Assembly (NCBI GenBank): GCA_030180135.1
Contig: CM058235.1
Location: 12,881,145 to 12,945,144, forward strand
Direction of reading: 5' to 3'
DNA from: Orychophragmus violaceus
Lineage: Eukaryota; Streptophyta; Magnoliopsida; Brassicales; Brassicaceae
Length of the DNA stretch: 64,000 bases
Positions 44,361 through 56,153 of the stretch are shown one piece after another; positions within the stretch are counted from its first letter, which is position 1, and each line of letters opens with the position of its first letter. The notes under the pieces were generated by a model. That model saw only the letters and a program-made list of their open reading frames with translations, did no database searches and was not told the origin of the DNA. Both the position numbers and the translations under genes were made by a program.

Positions 44361-45091
44361 AAAAAAAAAAACTCCCCTTTTAATCATGTATATTATATTC
44401 TAATAGATTATGAGAGAATACTTTACTTATCTTTGTCTTTTCTAAAGGTCCGACCGGCCTTTTTTTTTTTTTTTTTTCTTTCTTCTCCTCATGGCTCATC
44501 TCTGGTCAACAATCTTATCCATGAGTTGGTTTTTCTCATCCCGTTGGTCTCAATACACATCATTAACTAGAGAGGGTAGCTGAACTCGAATATATGATGT
44601 GGCCCTTTCTTGCTTAGGCTCATGATGTCTCCAATGGTCTTGCAGCGCGATGGGTTCCTTCATGTCAGCTCATGTGTGTTGCCTTTCTCCTATGGTTAGG
44701 TCCTCTCTAGACAAATTCCTCTAGTCATTTGTCTTTACATGAGTAGTCAATGTAAAATTGGTTTTAATAATAATACAAAATTTTAATGCATCTTTTTATT
44801 TTTTTCGTGTGATTTTATCGTTAATATAATTGTATTTTAATGCAGATTTCAAAAACAAATTATGTGATGGATAAGTTAAAGAAGTTTCAAAGAACTGAAA
44901 TAAAAACCGGACTATAAAATGACAAGACCCAAAAAAATACTTAAAAAAAAAATTTATAAACACAATGGGCCAGTACAAGAAAAACAAATCTGCAGAATTG
45001 TAATAGGTCCAAAGCGAATTGGATCGAGAGGCCCAATAGAAATACAGTAAACCAGATTTACAGAAGTCGGATTTGCAAAGGAAACCCGCAC
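44361..45091. other. Spacer before the Athila element
   Basis: Contains a T18-type run at 44459-44477, a LINE-3'-end-like tail AATAATAATACAAAATTTTA near 44765-44785, and AT-rich DNA. ATTTTAATGCAT recurs at 44341-44352 and about 44773-44784 and might bracket another small retroposon. No gene seen. Confidence 0.35.
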
Positions 45092-46540
45092 TGATATGCT
45101 CAAAGTTTACTTCCCTAAGTTATTCTGCAACTGCACAAGCAAATGTAGTATGTAGGAGTCGAATCCACATAGTCTCAAGATATCTTACGATAGATTATAG
45201 AACTTCGAATTAAGCTAGGTGATGCAAATCAGAAATAATAAACTAAGAGCATGTCCAATGGTGAACCCCCTAATGGGGTTCTTAAATTAAATTTTAATTT
45301 TTTTTTTCGGACAGATTAAAAAAAAAATTAAAAATGAAAAAAAAATAAAGCGACCAATCAGAAGCCGCCACGTCATATGAACATTGTAAAAAACGGGTTC
45401 TTAGATAGGAATTTTTGTATCCCGTTTCTTAACTATTCATGTGGGGTCCACATTATTTTATTAATTTTTTTTAAGAACCTCACCTAAGAACCTCCATTGG
45501 ACAAGTTCTAAGCAGAAACTAAATCAGAAAGCAAATCGGTTTGTTTTATCAATAAACTAAAGGCGCTACGTCTAGGGGGTTCTCAGGAAATCAAGACAAG
45601 CAAATCAATGATCAGTCATGATCAAATTAAGCATGGTTCTAGAACTCAAACACATATATATAATTAACCAAATTTCGTTGCGAGAATTCTCTAAGTCTAA
45701 ACCACATAAATCCAAATTTCTTTGCAATTTATAACAGAATAAACTAGCTTTAAGTGCAGGTTCAATTTGTTCAGAATTCAATTAAACCAAATTTCTTTGC
45801 AGATAATTAAATTGCTCAACCTAAATAGTTCAGATTCTAAATTACACTTTCATGTCAATTTATAAACCTAAAGTCTAGATTCTAAGTGATCAAACTAGAA
45901 ACTAGTATAAAGCACAATTCAGGTTGAAGAACTAATCGAGTTATGAATCCTTAACTGATTTATTAAATCTAGCAAGTTATGAAATCTTTAATGAGAATCC
46001 CTAAACCTAACTATGAATCTATTCATACATGATCAATGAAACAAAAATCATAATAAGAATAGATTGCATAAATAAAAGACTAGTGAACAAAGAGGTTCGA
46101 AATCTTCTCTAAAAGCAGTACAAGGAATGATCAGCCTCAAGCTCTAAACTCTCTCTAGCTAAAAGTATGAATGTGTAATCAAAACAAAACACCAAAAACC
46201 TAATTATAAAGTGCTAATCATGACTTAGGTCTCTTTTGTAAATACTGAAACTTCTGGGGCAAAAGTGCAAATCTCTAAAATCTTCATTAACTCGCTGGCA
46301 CGGGTATGCGTCGATGGACGCCAATGATGCATCGATCGACACAGAGGTTGCTCCGAGATATTCATTTCTGCTCCTTACGGCTTTAGCTCCAAAACTTGCC
46401 CGATAAGCTCCAATATCTCCCAAAATCATCCAAACGTGCATGTACCTAATAAACACCTATAAAGACTCGAAAGATACTATAAAAGACTCGAATATATACT
46501 TATATCATGGCTTAAAACAGGTAAAAACCATGATATATCA
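45092..46540 (-). repeat. Athila-like 3' LTR (with MITE insert)
   Basis: On the plus strand it starts TGATATGCTC and ends GATATATCA. It aligns with 55012-56153 over its whole length except for the 265 bp MITE insertion and its last ~50 bp, which are missing from the other copy. It contains the paired palindrome ATGCATCGATCGACAC near 46326. Confidence 0.88.
45247..45508. mobile_element. Tourist-like MITE, copy C
   Basis: 262 bp, ends GAGCATGTCCAATGG and CCATTGGACAAGTTC, flanked by TAA/TAA (45244-45246, 45509-45511). The sister LTR at 55 kb lacks it and preserves the empty site ACTAAGCAG, which proves the borders. Confidence 0.92.
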
Positions 46541-46554
46541 ACTCCCTCACACTT
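46541..46554 (-). other. Athila polypurine tract
   Basis: AAGTGTGAGGGAGT on the minus strand abuts the TGATATATCA start of the 3' LTR. A CTTGAGGGAAAGCAAAGGCT motif precedes it, as in related Brassicaceae elements. Confidence 0.75.
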
Positions 46555-47257
46555 AGCCTTTGCTTTCCCTCAAGCAAAATAGAAAACCAAAATGTGGTGA
46601 AGAAGTTTGAAAACTTCAGAAACTCATTTCATCTTAGAAGTACCACACTCAGATTCCCCTTAGTAAGCCACATGAAAAAAGCACCTGCAGACATCAAGAC
46701 CAACATATACTTCCCCCACACTTAGCATTTGTCCTGAGTAAACTCCACAATCACTTTCAGAGCATTCATATTCACCCTACTGACTTCTATAAGCAATTAA
46801 GTGCGGTCTCACCTAAGGAGTATCTGTCAAAGGGCACATGGACTCTTACTCTGTTAGCACTTGACCATCATACTATCTTTTTCTGGTTCCTTTCTTCTCT
46901 TTTCCCTTCCTTAGCAACTGATTTTTTCCATTGGGTATCATTTTATTTATTTTTATCAGTGCTCTTCCCGCATTGGGGTGTACCCTGGACACATTCCATG
47001 GATGCACATGTGGTAATAGGGGTCTCTACCACTCCCGCGACCACTTCGGAGCTACTAGCTCATCCTCAGTTTATCTCTCTTTTTTTTTTTTACTTTAAGG
47101 AAGGGGGAAGGGAACCATACTTGGACAGGTTTACAAGTTGTGTCAGAACTAACAGAGGAATCCGACTCAAAGTATACCAAGCCCTTATGTGAGAATAAGT
47201 AAGTCAAAATTAGGAGTGAAGTCAGTGAAGGATCCTCTGAACACCTGAAGTGATATG

Positions 47258-50200
47258 TGTGATACCCCGTATCCAAAATACGGTCAACGGGCAGCAGAAA
47301 GTCAATCAGGGGCAAAATTGTCATTTTTGCCAAGTTAAGGGCAAAATGGTAATTTTGCCAAAGTTCGAGACGGAAACTATGACGGGCCAAATGTTCATGT
47401 TTAACAACATAAAGAACATTTAGAATACCATGATAGGAAGAAACGGAGCATAAACGTGTTTTACGGCTTGTCGAGAATGGAAACTGATAAACCCGAAGAA
47501 ACTTCGAAAATTCATAACCGGAGATGCGTAAATCCGAACGGAGTGATTCGAAATGATAAATTCATCAAATAGCATGGAGAATCTAATTGTATAGGTTTGA
47601 AGATTTATGGGAACGTCCTAAAGGTTTCTAAAATATTAAACGCAAGATCGAGGAAACCGAAGCTACGGGTTTAAGCGGTTTAAGAGAATGGTTAAGGCTG
47701 ATTAAGGAGAGTTTTGGACAACAAAAACACCCAGATGGACAGGTGTTCTGACCCCAGGTCGCCACCTCTTCCCTCATGCATGCATTGCATGGAGAAAATG
47801 CAATGAATCTTCATGCATGCAAAGACCTATCTAATCACATTCAATTAACCTCACCAAACACTCTAATCTCTCTAGATCTCTCTCTCTATCTCTCCTCTCT
47901 CTTACACTCAACCCACATGCAAGCACATTCCCAGAAATTTATCCTCTCTCTTTGAATCTTCAAAGAAATCCCAAGAACATTCATCATGTTCTTCATGCCA
48001 TAAAGAACAAGAAAGACCATAACTCTTTCATACCAAACCCAAATCAGTCTCTGTCAAGCTCAGTAGAACCCTCTCTTCCTCAGCTACAACCGCCACCTCC
48101 TCCTTGCCGTCGCCGTCGCCGGAATCTCGCCAGAGCCTCCGTGGGAAGGAGACCGCCGGTTAGATCTCCTCCCCTCTCTCACCCCTCGCCGGTTCTTGAT
48201 CATTTGAAGCCATCAGAGAGTAGATCTCCTCTTTCTGATCATTTTGGTGTAAAGAACATCTGAAGAAGCCATCGGAAAAGCCACCTCCGCCGCCGGTCAA
48301 CCCTCCGCCACCACGGCCAACGCCGGAGCTCTGCCACCGGAGAGCTCCTCCGCCACCAGAATCTTCAGCCGGTTCTTCCTCAGGATGTTTGGGATGGATT
48401 GAACTCGGTTCATCCTTGGTTCAGAGAAGAAATCGGTTTAGTTAAACCGGTAAACGCTTTTGGTCAACTCGGTCAACGGTTGACCTAAACTGGTTTAACT
48501 AAACCGGTCAATTGGGATTGGTTTGGTTCATCCAGGTTGGTTCAGTGGTCAACGGTTCAAGCTTCGGTCAACGTACGGGTCAACGGTCAGTCAACGGTCA
48601 ACGGTCAACCGCTGGTCAATGCCGGAGACCAAGCCGGTCAACGCTTGGTCCACGGCTGTTCCGAGATTTCTGGAGTGTTCATCGTTCGGAGTTCGATATT
48701 CGGGAGTTCGGGATTCGAGTCGGGTGTCTCGGGATTCGCATCTGCATCGAGCCGCCATTTCCGCGCCTATCTCACTGTGAGTCGGCTCACAAACCTTTAG
48801 ATTCATATAGACCGGGAATCGAGAAACCATAGTATTAGGATTGCATACCCGTTAATAACCTGATTAGTTGACTGGTAATTAAATGGACGTTTAATGATAA
48901 ACCGGTTAGGATCGAATAAGCATGTTAGGGTTTGAGAATTAAAAGGTTAATCGTTTGTGTGTCGTTAGGTTGCTAGTAACAATTGTTTGATGCATACATA
49001 TAGATACCGTTTGATTAGGACCATATATGCATCTATATATGTCTAAGAATGAGAATGAACGAATCTACATACTAGAATTAAGACGACATTAAAATACGAG
49101 TTAAACCTAATCGAACGTATAGAATATTATAATGGGATCGGGGTTTAAGTTTAATAGCGGGATATGGGTAATGAACTAAGTTAATTAATAATGAGACGTC
49201 GGGGAGTTAGTAAGGTTACTAACTCTAAACCGACGGATCGAGGAGTTGTTAAAAGATAACTAGAATGAGTTAAATAAGGGAAATGGTGAGTTTGTAAGCC
49301 GTCCGCTAACCCAATGTAGCGGATAAGAATGGATTAAAAGACTTAGAAACCCTAATAGGCCTGCTTGTATGGTTTGTCGTGATTGATTGTGATTGCGTGA
49401 TTATTATGTTGTTGTTGTGAGCTTTGTGTGCAGGCTTATTAGACTGCTCGGTGTTGGGCCGAGCAGTTATTGTGGACACTTACTCCGGTCACGGGACCGG
49501 GGTAAGTTAGTTGGTGCTGACTAGGTATCTTCCTAGTCAGAGTGGTGGTATTAGTAGTGTAGCGGCTTGCAGAATGGTTGGGAATTCTTTTATTGTTGAT
49601 GTTGTTTGCGTGATCTGTGTTAGAGTCCTAGCGAGTCTGCGTGTTTATATTTCTGCACTAGGACTCTAGGGTGCGTTAGATTCCGCAAGCCTAGGCTTTG
49701 TTTACGTTCCGGTACTTCTGATCCGATTGGATCCTCGGGTTTTTCCTAATCGGATCATGGTGATTCCGGTTGTGGAATTAACATACTGGGTGACGCCGGT
49801 AGGTGTGTGATTCGGAGAATACGGGGTCATGTCCTAGGGCCGAATCACATGGAAACTCGGACTATCTAGGGGTAGTCCGAGTCACCGCGTATCAATGGAC
49901 GGAGAACGGTGTCCTATTCGTGGGACCTTGTGTACACGTTTAGGAGTCGTGGGTTAGTTACTATATAGGTGACGATGTAAACCTGTGGAAGTTACCGAGA
50001 TCGTAGGGTTCAGTGTTGTTTGTTATTTCTTTCGTTGTGCATTAGATAGACCGAGTCTAATCGAGGAAATGTGCCGCAGTGCCTTCGATTTCCCTTAATT
50101 CTCTTTATCTTTGGCATTGATTGTGTGTTGTGGGTTTATCACGACGTGGTAGTGCGTGATCGACCATTTATTCCTGTTGAATGTTATTTTGGGGGGGGGG

Positions 50201-50763
50201 GGATTTGTAGACTCTAGATAGATTAGAAGCGATTAGTGGGGAGCAGATTCACTGGCTGATCTTAGATCGCTCATTAGACTCTGTTTGTGTTTTTCAGGTT
50301 TAGCAGCGACGGACGCGGGAAGTTCTCGGTGTGGTTTCGGGTTGCTTGTGGCGGGATTTGATTCGGTATTTTTGTGTGTTTTCTCGGTTCGGCATTATCA
50401 CTATTTTTGTGTGTTTGATTTCATTGTATGCTTGCAATGACAATTGTTTGTGAAAGCTTATTAAACGTTGTGCTCGACGTTTGATTGCTTAAAAATGTAA
50501 TTGTTTCCCTGATATGAGGTTTTAGTCCGAATTGACACAACTCATCGGAGTAGTGCAAGTAGTACTGCTTGTGTTATGGAGATGAGCATAGCGAGGTCAA
50601 AGACGGATTGGTGCGAGCCTTTGTCTCAAACCGATCTATCTTTGGCTTCGTCCTGTGGCGAACTTTTCCCGTTCGACTTGCTCGGGTTCGATCGGTCATG
50701 TTCTTGTTTGATTGTTGACCGGTCAGCTCGACGGTCAGCGGAGAATGGGAAAGGGGCGTTACA
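47258..50763. mobile_element. 3.5 kb solo LTR (probably chromovirus-type Gypsy)
   Basis: Begins TGTGATACCCCGTATCC and ends GGGGCGTTACA with a perfect 5 bp duplication ATATG (47253-47257, 50764-50768). TGTGATACCCC...GTTACA is the usual LTR form of Tekay-like chromoviruses; that lineage assignment is inference. No internal domain, PBS or purine tract is present, so it is solo. It contains GGTCAACG-type repeats (48460-48640) and a G12 run (50191-50202). Frames within it (e.g. 47952-48263) have no domain. Confidence 0.85.
48460..48640. repeat. GGTCAACG degenerate short repeats
   Basis: GGTCAACGG/GGTCAACTC units recur more than ten times within the solo LTR, partly overlapping the inverse GTTGACC. 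Confidence 0.7.
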
Positions 50764-51457
50764 ATATGGGTGTCCTCAGTAGGTTGGTCCGTGTTGGGTT
50801 TTCTAACAGTCATAAATTCATCTGCAAACTCAATCCAATAGTCACTTAAGTTCCTGCAAGTGTGATGATCTACTCAAAAATTCATTGTTTCTTACTCAAT
50901 TGTTTTGACTCAATAAAACATACACAACTGACTCTAAGAAAAGAAAAAGATTGATGTTAGTACCACCTCCCCCACACTTGAAACACACTGTCCCCAGTAG
51001 TGTCAAGATTAGGATTGGTAAAAGAAAGAAAAATGGACAGGGATGTGTTAGGTTCTGTCGATTTTTACATGTCTCGCAACTGCGTCGATTGTTGCACAGG
51101 GCCGCGACGATCGATGCAGTTCGATTGCGATATTTAGTCATTCGAAACAGAGGACCGTGTCGATCGTTGCAGTGTGAAAGTATCCGTGAGTCGGTCGACA
51201 CACATGACCGTGTCGATCGTTGCACTGTGATTACGTCGGATCAGTTAACAGTCAGCAGTTAGTTTGTGAGAAAATCTCAAAAATCAAACCTGTAAGCTGT
51301 AAACATCACAAACAAACAAAATCAAAGCAACATATAGTCATAGAAGCAAACACATCATCCCAAACGACAAGTACTGACCAAGACTCAAAAAAAATGAAAA
51401 ATAAAGAGTGAAAAGATACATAACCGAATGTCAGGAAACATGAACTCAAATCTCACA

Positions 51458-53563
51458 TCACTCGGACTCATCGTCAATCCCAGCATAGCTATCAGAATCA
51501 CTGGACGTCGCAGGAGCGTGTGAAGGTCGGCGTCGTGGTACAGGAACAAGCTGATGGACTGAAGGCTGTCTCCTGCAAGTGCAGCCACACATCCACTCCC
51601 AAATGCCCTTCAGTCGGTCGTTCACTAGTGTCTGGAACTCACCCTGGGACATCTCAGCAGGGTCCATCAGTGGATCAGGATATTGACCAATATCTACAGA
51701 AGCAGCAGCAAACGCATAAGCAGGAGCAAAAGATGTAGAAGTTCGTGAAGTGGGCTCACCAAGAGGGTAAGCAACCGTAGGCACACTGCGCCGATCATTC
51801 CTACGAGGCTCAAAACTCAACGCAGCCAATGTATCTATCCTGGTAAGCTTTGGTGCTAGAAGCTGCATACACCACTTACGAAAGTGTGCGACATGGAAGA
51901 TCCAAAGACGATCTTCCTTCATCCATGTGGCGCTCTTAAAGTGAGCAAGATCCATCCAAGCCTCTGTGGTGTCACACTCTCTGCCCTCCAAAGAAATCCT
52001 GCAATGGCGAAAGATCGGAGTGAGCAGGCTTCCTACAGTCTCAGTCTTGTTGCCATCGAATGCCTTCTTCTTCAATGTGCACAAGTGCTCAACAAAAATG
52101 GCTCCCAAGTTCAGCTCAGGTGCAGGATCACGCAACCCTGTCTCAGCAAACAAATCTCTCAAGCCAGTGTAAAGTACCATGGGCTCATGCTTCCTCATCT
52201 TGTTGGCTTCAGACTTAGCCAACAATGTGTATCCCAGAATGCGGATCACATATCTCAGGACTGGATGTCTAACAGACATCTGCTTCGAGGTCCTTTAGTT
52301 GTAGCGCTCTTTACCGATATGCTCCCAGAAGAACTGTGTGTTCGCGCTATCGCACTCACCAATGGTGGAGCATCTAGTAGGCCCCACGCTGAATCCATAT
52401 ATGCGGCAGATGTCTAGAAGAGGAATGCGGTACCTAGCTCCCAAACACATGAAAGTGAAAGTCCCCTCTGCAGCTCTCCTGCGCATCGAGTCTCTGTAAT
52501 AGGCCTGAGCATTCGGGTCCTCGGGTCCGGTTCGGGTCGGGTTTCGGTCGGGTACGGGTCCATCGGGTAGAAGAAATGAAGGACCCATTTAAGGACTTGC
52601 TAGTTTCGGGTCGAGTACTGTCGGGTCTGGGTCAGGTCGGGTCTTAGGGTGGCTTACCTGCCAATACCCGTTTTTATTCGGATACTAATCGAGTCAGGTT
52701 CGGATACAGGTTCAAACATGTTTGATTAGGTTCAGATACAGGTTCAGTTTCAGGTTCGAACAAGTTCGAGCAGGTTCGGAACAGGTTAGAAACAGGTTCA
52801 AAACAGGTTCGAAACAGGTTCAGAACAGGCTGAGAACAGGTTCAGAACAGGTCGGATACAGGTTCGGAACATGTTATTAAAATATTTAAAATATATAAAT
52901 ACATATATATTATTAATATATATATTTATACATGTTTATATGGATACTCGAAAGACATGCGGGTAATACCCGGACCCGAACTTGTACCCCCGTGTCTTCA
53001 ACAGCTGGACCCAACAGGTTAAAATGTCTAAACCGTGTTCTAACCTGAACCTGCCTTATTCGGGTCTGTTCTGGGTCGGGTCCTCGGGTCCGGGTAAAAA
53101 TGCCCAGGCCTACTCTGTAATATAGTCTGCAAGTGGACAACAGCTGTCGCACTAAGTCCGGATAAAGCTCATAGTACCTTATGGGCATCGATCCTAGACC
53201 AATCTCCTGAACCAATGCCTGCACCTCTCGATCAAGGCCCATGATCTTACAAGTCCTGTAGTCAGCAAACTTAGCAGGCTCAATCTCCATGTGCAGCTAA
53301 GAGTTGTAAATCAACGTGTCGTAATCATCCCAATGCTCTGATATCGCCTTGTCAGTACACTCTGCACTCTTAATCAACACCTTAGGCGCAAGTGCCCACT
53401 GCCTTGTCGCATGAATCAGATCTTTCTCTCCCTTAGGCCAAGGGGCCTATATATCCTCACGATCACGCTGATACGGAGCAGGTGGTGATGAGGCTCGCGT
53501 AATCCACTCCTCAGGAGGAGGAGAATCAGCTGGAAAAGATATGTTGCGCTTACGAGGAGGCAT
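51458..53563 (-). pseudogene. Athila ORF1-type (gag-region) protein, broken
   Basis: The likely start is the ATG at 53563 (MPPRKRNISFPADSPPP). The frame continues with in-frame stops near 53447 and 53300, then EIEPAKFADYRTCKIMGLDR. A hAT MITE interrupts it at 52500-53112. It resumes with LGARYRIPLLDICRIYGFSV, has a TAA at 52292, and ends with RYVIRILGYTLLAKSEANKM and a Ser/Asp-rich tail stopping at 51458. This matches the ATHILA ORF-1 family, the gag-region protein of Athila elements. At least three stops plus the insertion make it non-functional. Confidence 0.85.
52500..53112. mobile_element. hAT-type MITE with GGGTCGGGT/ACAGGTTC repeats
   Basis: 613 bp with ends TAGGCCTGAGCATTCGGGTC and the inverse TAGGCCTGGGCATTTTTACC, flanked by the perfect 8 bp duplication CTCTGTAA (52492-52499, 53113-53120). 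The interior is tandem GGTTCGGGTCGGG-like and ACAGGTTCGGAACAGG-like repeats. It disrupts the Athila ORF1. Confidence 0.88.
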
Positions 53564-54985
53564 TTGCGATCAAAGACACAAGAAGCAAACTTGCAATTAA
53601 GCCTAAGCTCTAAGATCAACAAATTCTACCAAATCAGTGTCTATCATCCCAATCAACCATCAACAACAGCAAAATCAGTATCAAATTCATCCAATTCGTT
53701 CTACATTCGCCCTAAATCAGAGAATCACAACTGTTCTTCATCGAATCAAAGATTCTCTGAAAACTTGCGAAATCTGTCAATGCATGTGCTAAGGCGGTAC
53801 GAAATCATCACTAGCAAGCTTAATCAAGCGTCAATTCACCATTAAAACAATCAAATCGTGAAAGAATTCGAATTCAATACCTTAGAGCCAAAATAGAAAC
53901 TAAGAGATTCGGGATACATACCTTAAAATCAGTCGAAATGAGTGATATATATGGAGAGAGGATGAGAAATCAAGTGAAATGAGCATTTGAATCGATGAAA
54001 ACGAGCAAGAATCGAGTGAGTTATGGCTATGGAGATTTTTAGGGTTCATTCGGCTAGAAGGAAGAAATGAGAAAATGAAGAAGGAAGAAGAAAGCTTTGG
54101 GTACTTACCTTGCACGTGACTGCATCGATCGTCGCAAGGGTTGCAACGATCGTTGCATATCGCGATTGGTCGAACCGAATCGAACCAATCCGAGTTCCGG
54201 TTTATTGCACACGTACCTTTGATTTTCGATTTAAACTAGGTGTGTCGATCGTTGCACAGGACCGCAACGATCAACACGCCGCACTCTCATTTTCTCGTAT
54301 ATTTCTCTTTGCATCGATCGTTGCACAGGACCGCAACAATCGACGCAGTGCGATTTTGGAGTTCCCAGATTTCCCATCTGCAGACCAAAAACACCAAAAA
54401 CGAAAAACAAACATAAAATCCTAGCAAAACACCAAAATGAGTATGTACAAACCTATCAGTGGGTTGCCTCCCACTCAGCGCTCTTTTAACGTCACTAGCT
54501 TGACTGCTCTGCGATCAAGCAGAGGGTGCATCATCCAGAGGCAGAATCTGTCCTCTTGGGATCTCGGCCTTAGCCCAATAGTGTTTCACACACTGTCTAT
54601 TGATAGTAAATTTCTTAACTTCTGAGCTGATAAGCACAACAACACCTAAATTTCTTAACTTCTGAGCTTTCCTGTTCGTTCTTTCCAACCTTGCAAGTTC
54701 TTCAAGTCTGAGATTCACGAGTTTCTTGTCCGGATTACTTCTGGTCGTGCGATTATGCATAAACCGTCATTAATCGTCAAGCGTCGATCGATGCACAGGA
54801 CCGCGTCGATCGATTCAGTACGAGTATCGCGTTGTGTCGATCGATTCGAAAGAGTGTCGATCGATACAAAGCGTCAAACCTGAAACACACACAAATAGAG
54901 ATAAAGACAGAAAATTAGTAACCAAAAACAAAAACGAAAAACCTAGTCTAAACTCTAAATTCAAATCTATCAAAGACTCAAAAGA

Positions 54986-55004
54986 GTCCCTGGCAACGGT
55001 GCCA
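54986..55004 (-). other. Athila primer-binding site
   Basis: TGGCACCGTTGCCAGGGAC on the minus strand, 7 bp inside the 5' LTR, resembles the 3' end complement of tRNA-Asp (TGGCGCCGTTGCCGGGGA) with two changes. Confidence 0.7.
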
Positions 55005-55011
55005 AAAAACT

Positions 55012-56153
55012 TGACATGCTCAGAGTTTATTTCCCTAAGTTACACAGCAAGTGCACATGCAAATGTAGTATGTAGGGGGCGAATCCACATAGACTAAAGA
55101 GATCTTACGATAGATTATAGAACTTCGAATTAAGCTAGGGGATGCAAATCAGAAATAATAAACTAAGCAGAAACTAAATCAAAAAGCAAGTCGGTTTGTT
55201 TTATCAATATACTAAAGGCGCTAAATCTAGGGACTTCTCAGGAAATAAAGACAAGCAGATTAATGATCAGTCATGATCAAATTAAGCACGGTTCTAGAAC
55301 TCAAACACATATATAGAATTAACCAACTTTCGTTGCGAGAATTCTCTAAGTCTAAACCACAGAAATCCAAATTTCTTTGCAATTCCTAACAGAATAAACT
55401 AGCTTTAAGTGTAGGTTTGATTTGTTCACAATTCAATTAAACCAAATTTCTTTGCAGATAATTAAATTGCTCAACCTAAATAGTTCAGATTCTAAATTAC
55501 ACTTTCGTGTCAATTTATAAACCTAAAGTCTAGATTCTAAGTGATCATATTAGAAACTAGTATAAAGCACAATTCAGGTTGAAGAACTAACATAGTTATG
55601 AATCCTTAACTGATTTATTAAATCTAGCAAGTCATGAAATCCTTAATGAGAATCCCTAAACCTAACTATGAATCTACTCAGACATGATCAATGAAACAGA
55701 AATCATAATAAGAATAGATTGCATAAATAAAAGAGTAGAGAACAAAGAAGTTCAGAATCTTCTCCAAAAGCAGTACAAGGAATGATCAGCCTCAAGTTCT
55801 AAACTCTTTCTAGCTAAAAGGATGAATGTGTAATAAAAAACACCAAAAACCAAATTATAAAGTGTTAATCACGACTTGGGTCTCTTTTATAAATACTGGA
55901 TTTTTTGGGGCAAAAGTGCAAATCTCCAAAATCTTCATTAACTCGCTGGCACGGGTATGTGTCGATCGACGCCAATGATGCATCGATCGACACAGAGGTC
56001 GCTCCGAGATAGTCATTTCTGCTCCTTACGGCTTTAGCTCCAAATCTTGCCCGATAAGCTCCAATATCTCCCAAAATCCTCCAAAAGTGCATGTACCTAA
56101 TAAACACCTGTAAAGACTCGAAAGACACTACAAAAAACTCGAATATATACTTA
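55012..56153 (-). repeat. Athila-like 5' LTR (outer end truncated)
   Basis: Starts TGACATGCTC on the plus strand. It lacks the last ~50 bp found in the other LTR; at 56153 unrelated sequence begins. Confidence 0.85.

Larger units (their letters stand above)
51056..54875. repeat. TCGATCGTTGCA hairpin modules of the Athila-like element
   Basis: Modules of the form TGCATCGATCGTTGCA, CAGGAC, GCAACGATCGACGC occur at about 51090, 51150, 51210, 54120, 54242, 54311, 54783 and 54833, on both sides of ORF1. Related ones (CGATCGACGCC...GCATCGATCGACAC) are in both LTRs. Each can fold as a hairpin. Function unknown. Confidence 0.75.
45092..56153 (-). mobile_element. Athila-like Gypsy retrotransposon lacking pol, with nested insertions
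   Basis: Two directly repeated LTRs (45092-46540; 55012-56153) flank an internal region read on the minus strand. It has a primer-binding site near tRNA-Asp sequence, ORF1 remnants of the Athila type and a purine tract before the 3' LTR. No protease, reverse transcriptase or integrase motif is present between ORF1 and the 3' LTR. The element is therefore non-autonomous (about 6.7 kb without inserts). Inserts are a Tourist MITE in the 3' LTR, a 3.5 kb solo LTR and a hAT MITE. The outer end of the 5' LTR is cut off near 56153, so no TSD can be read. Confidence 0.85.

Noticed and set aside
45140..45180. tRNA-like GAGTCGAATCC box B
   Set aside because: It is part of both Athila LTRs, lacks box A at the right distance and no cloverleaf can be drawn.
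47952..48832. Frames of about 100 codons on both strands
   Set aside because: All lie within the 3.5 kb solo LTR and its GGTCAACG repeats; no protein family is recognisable.
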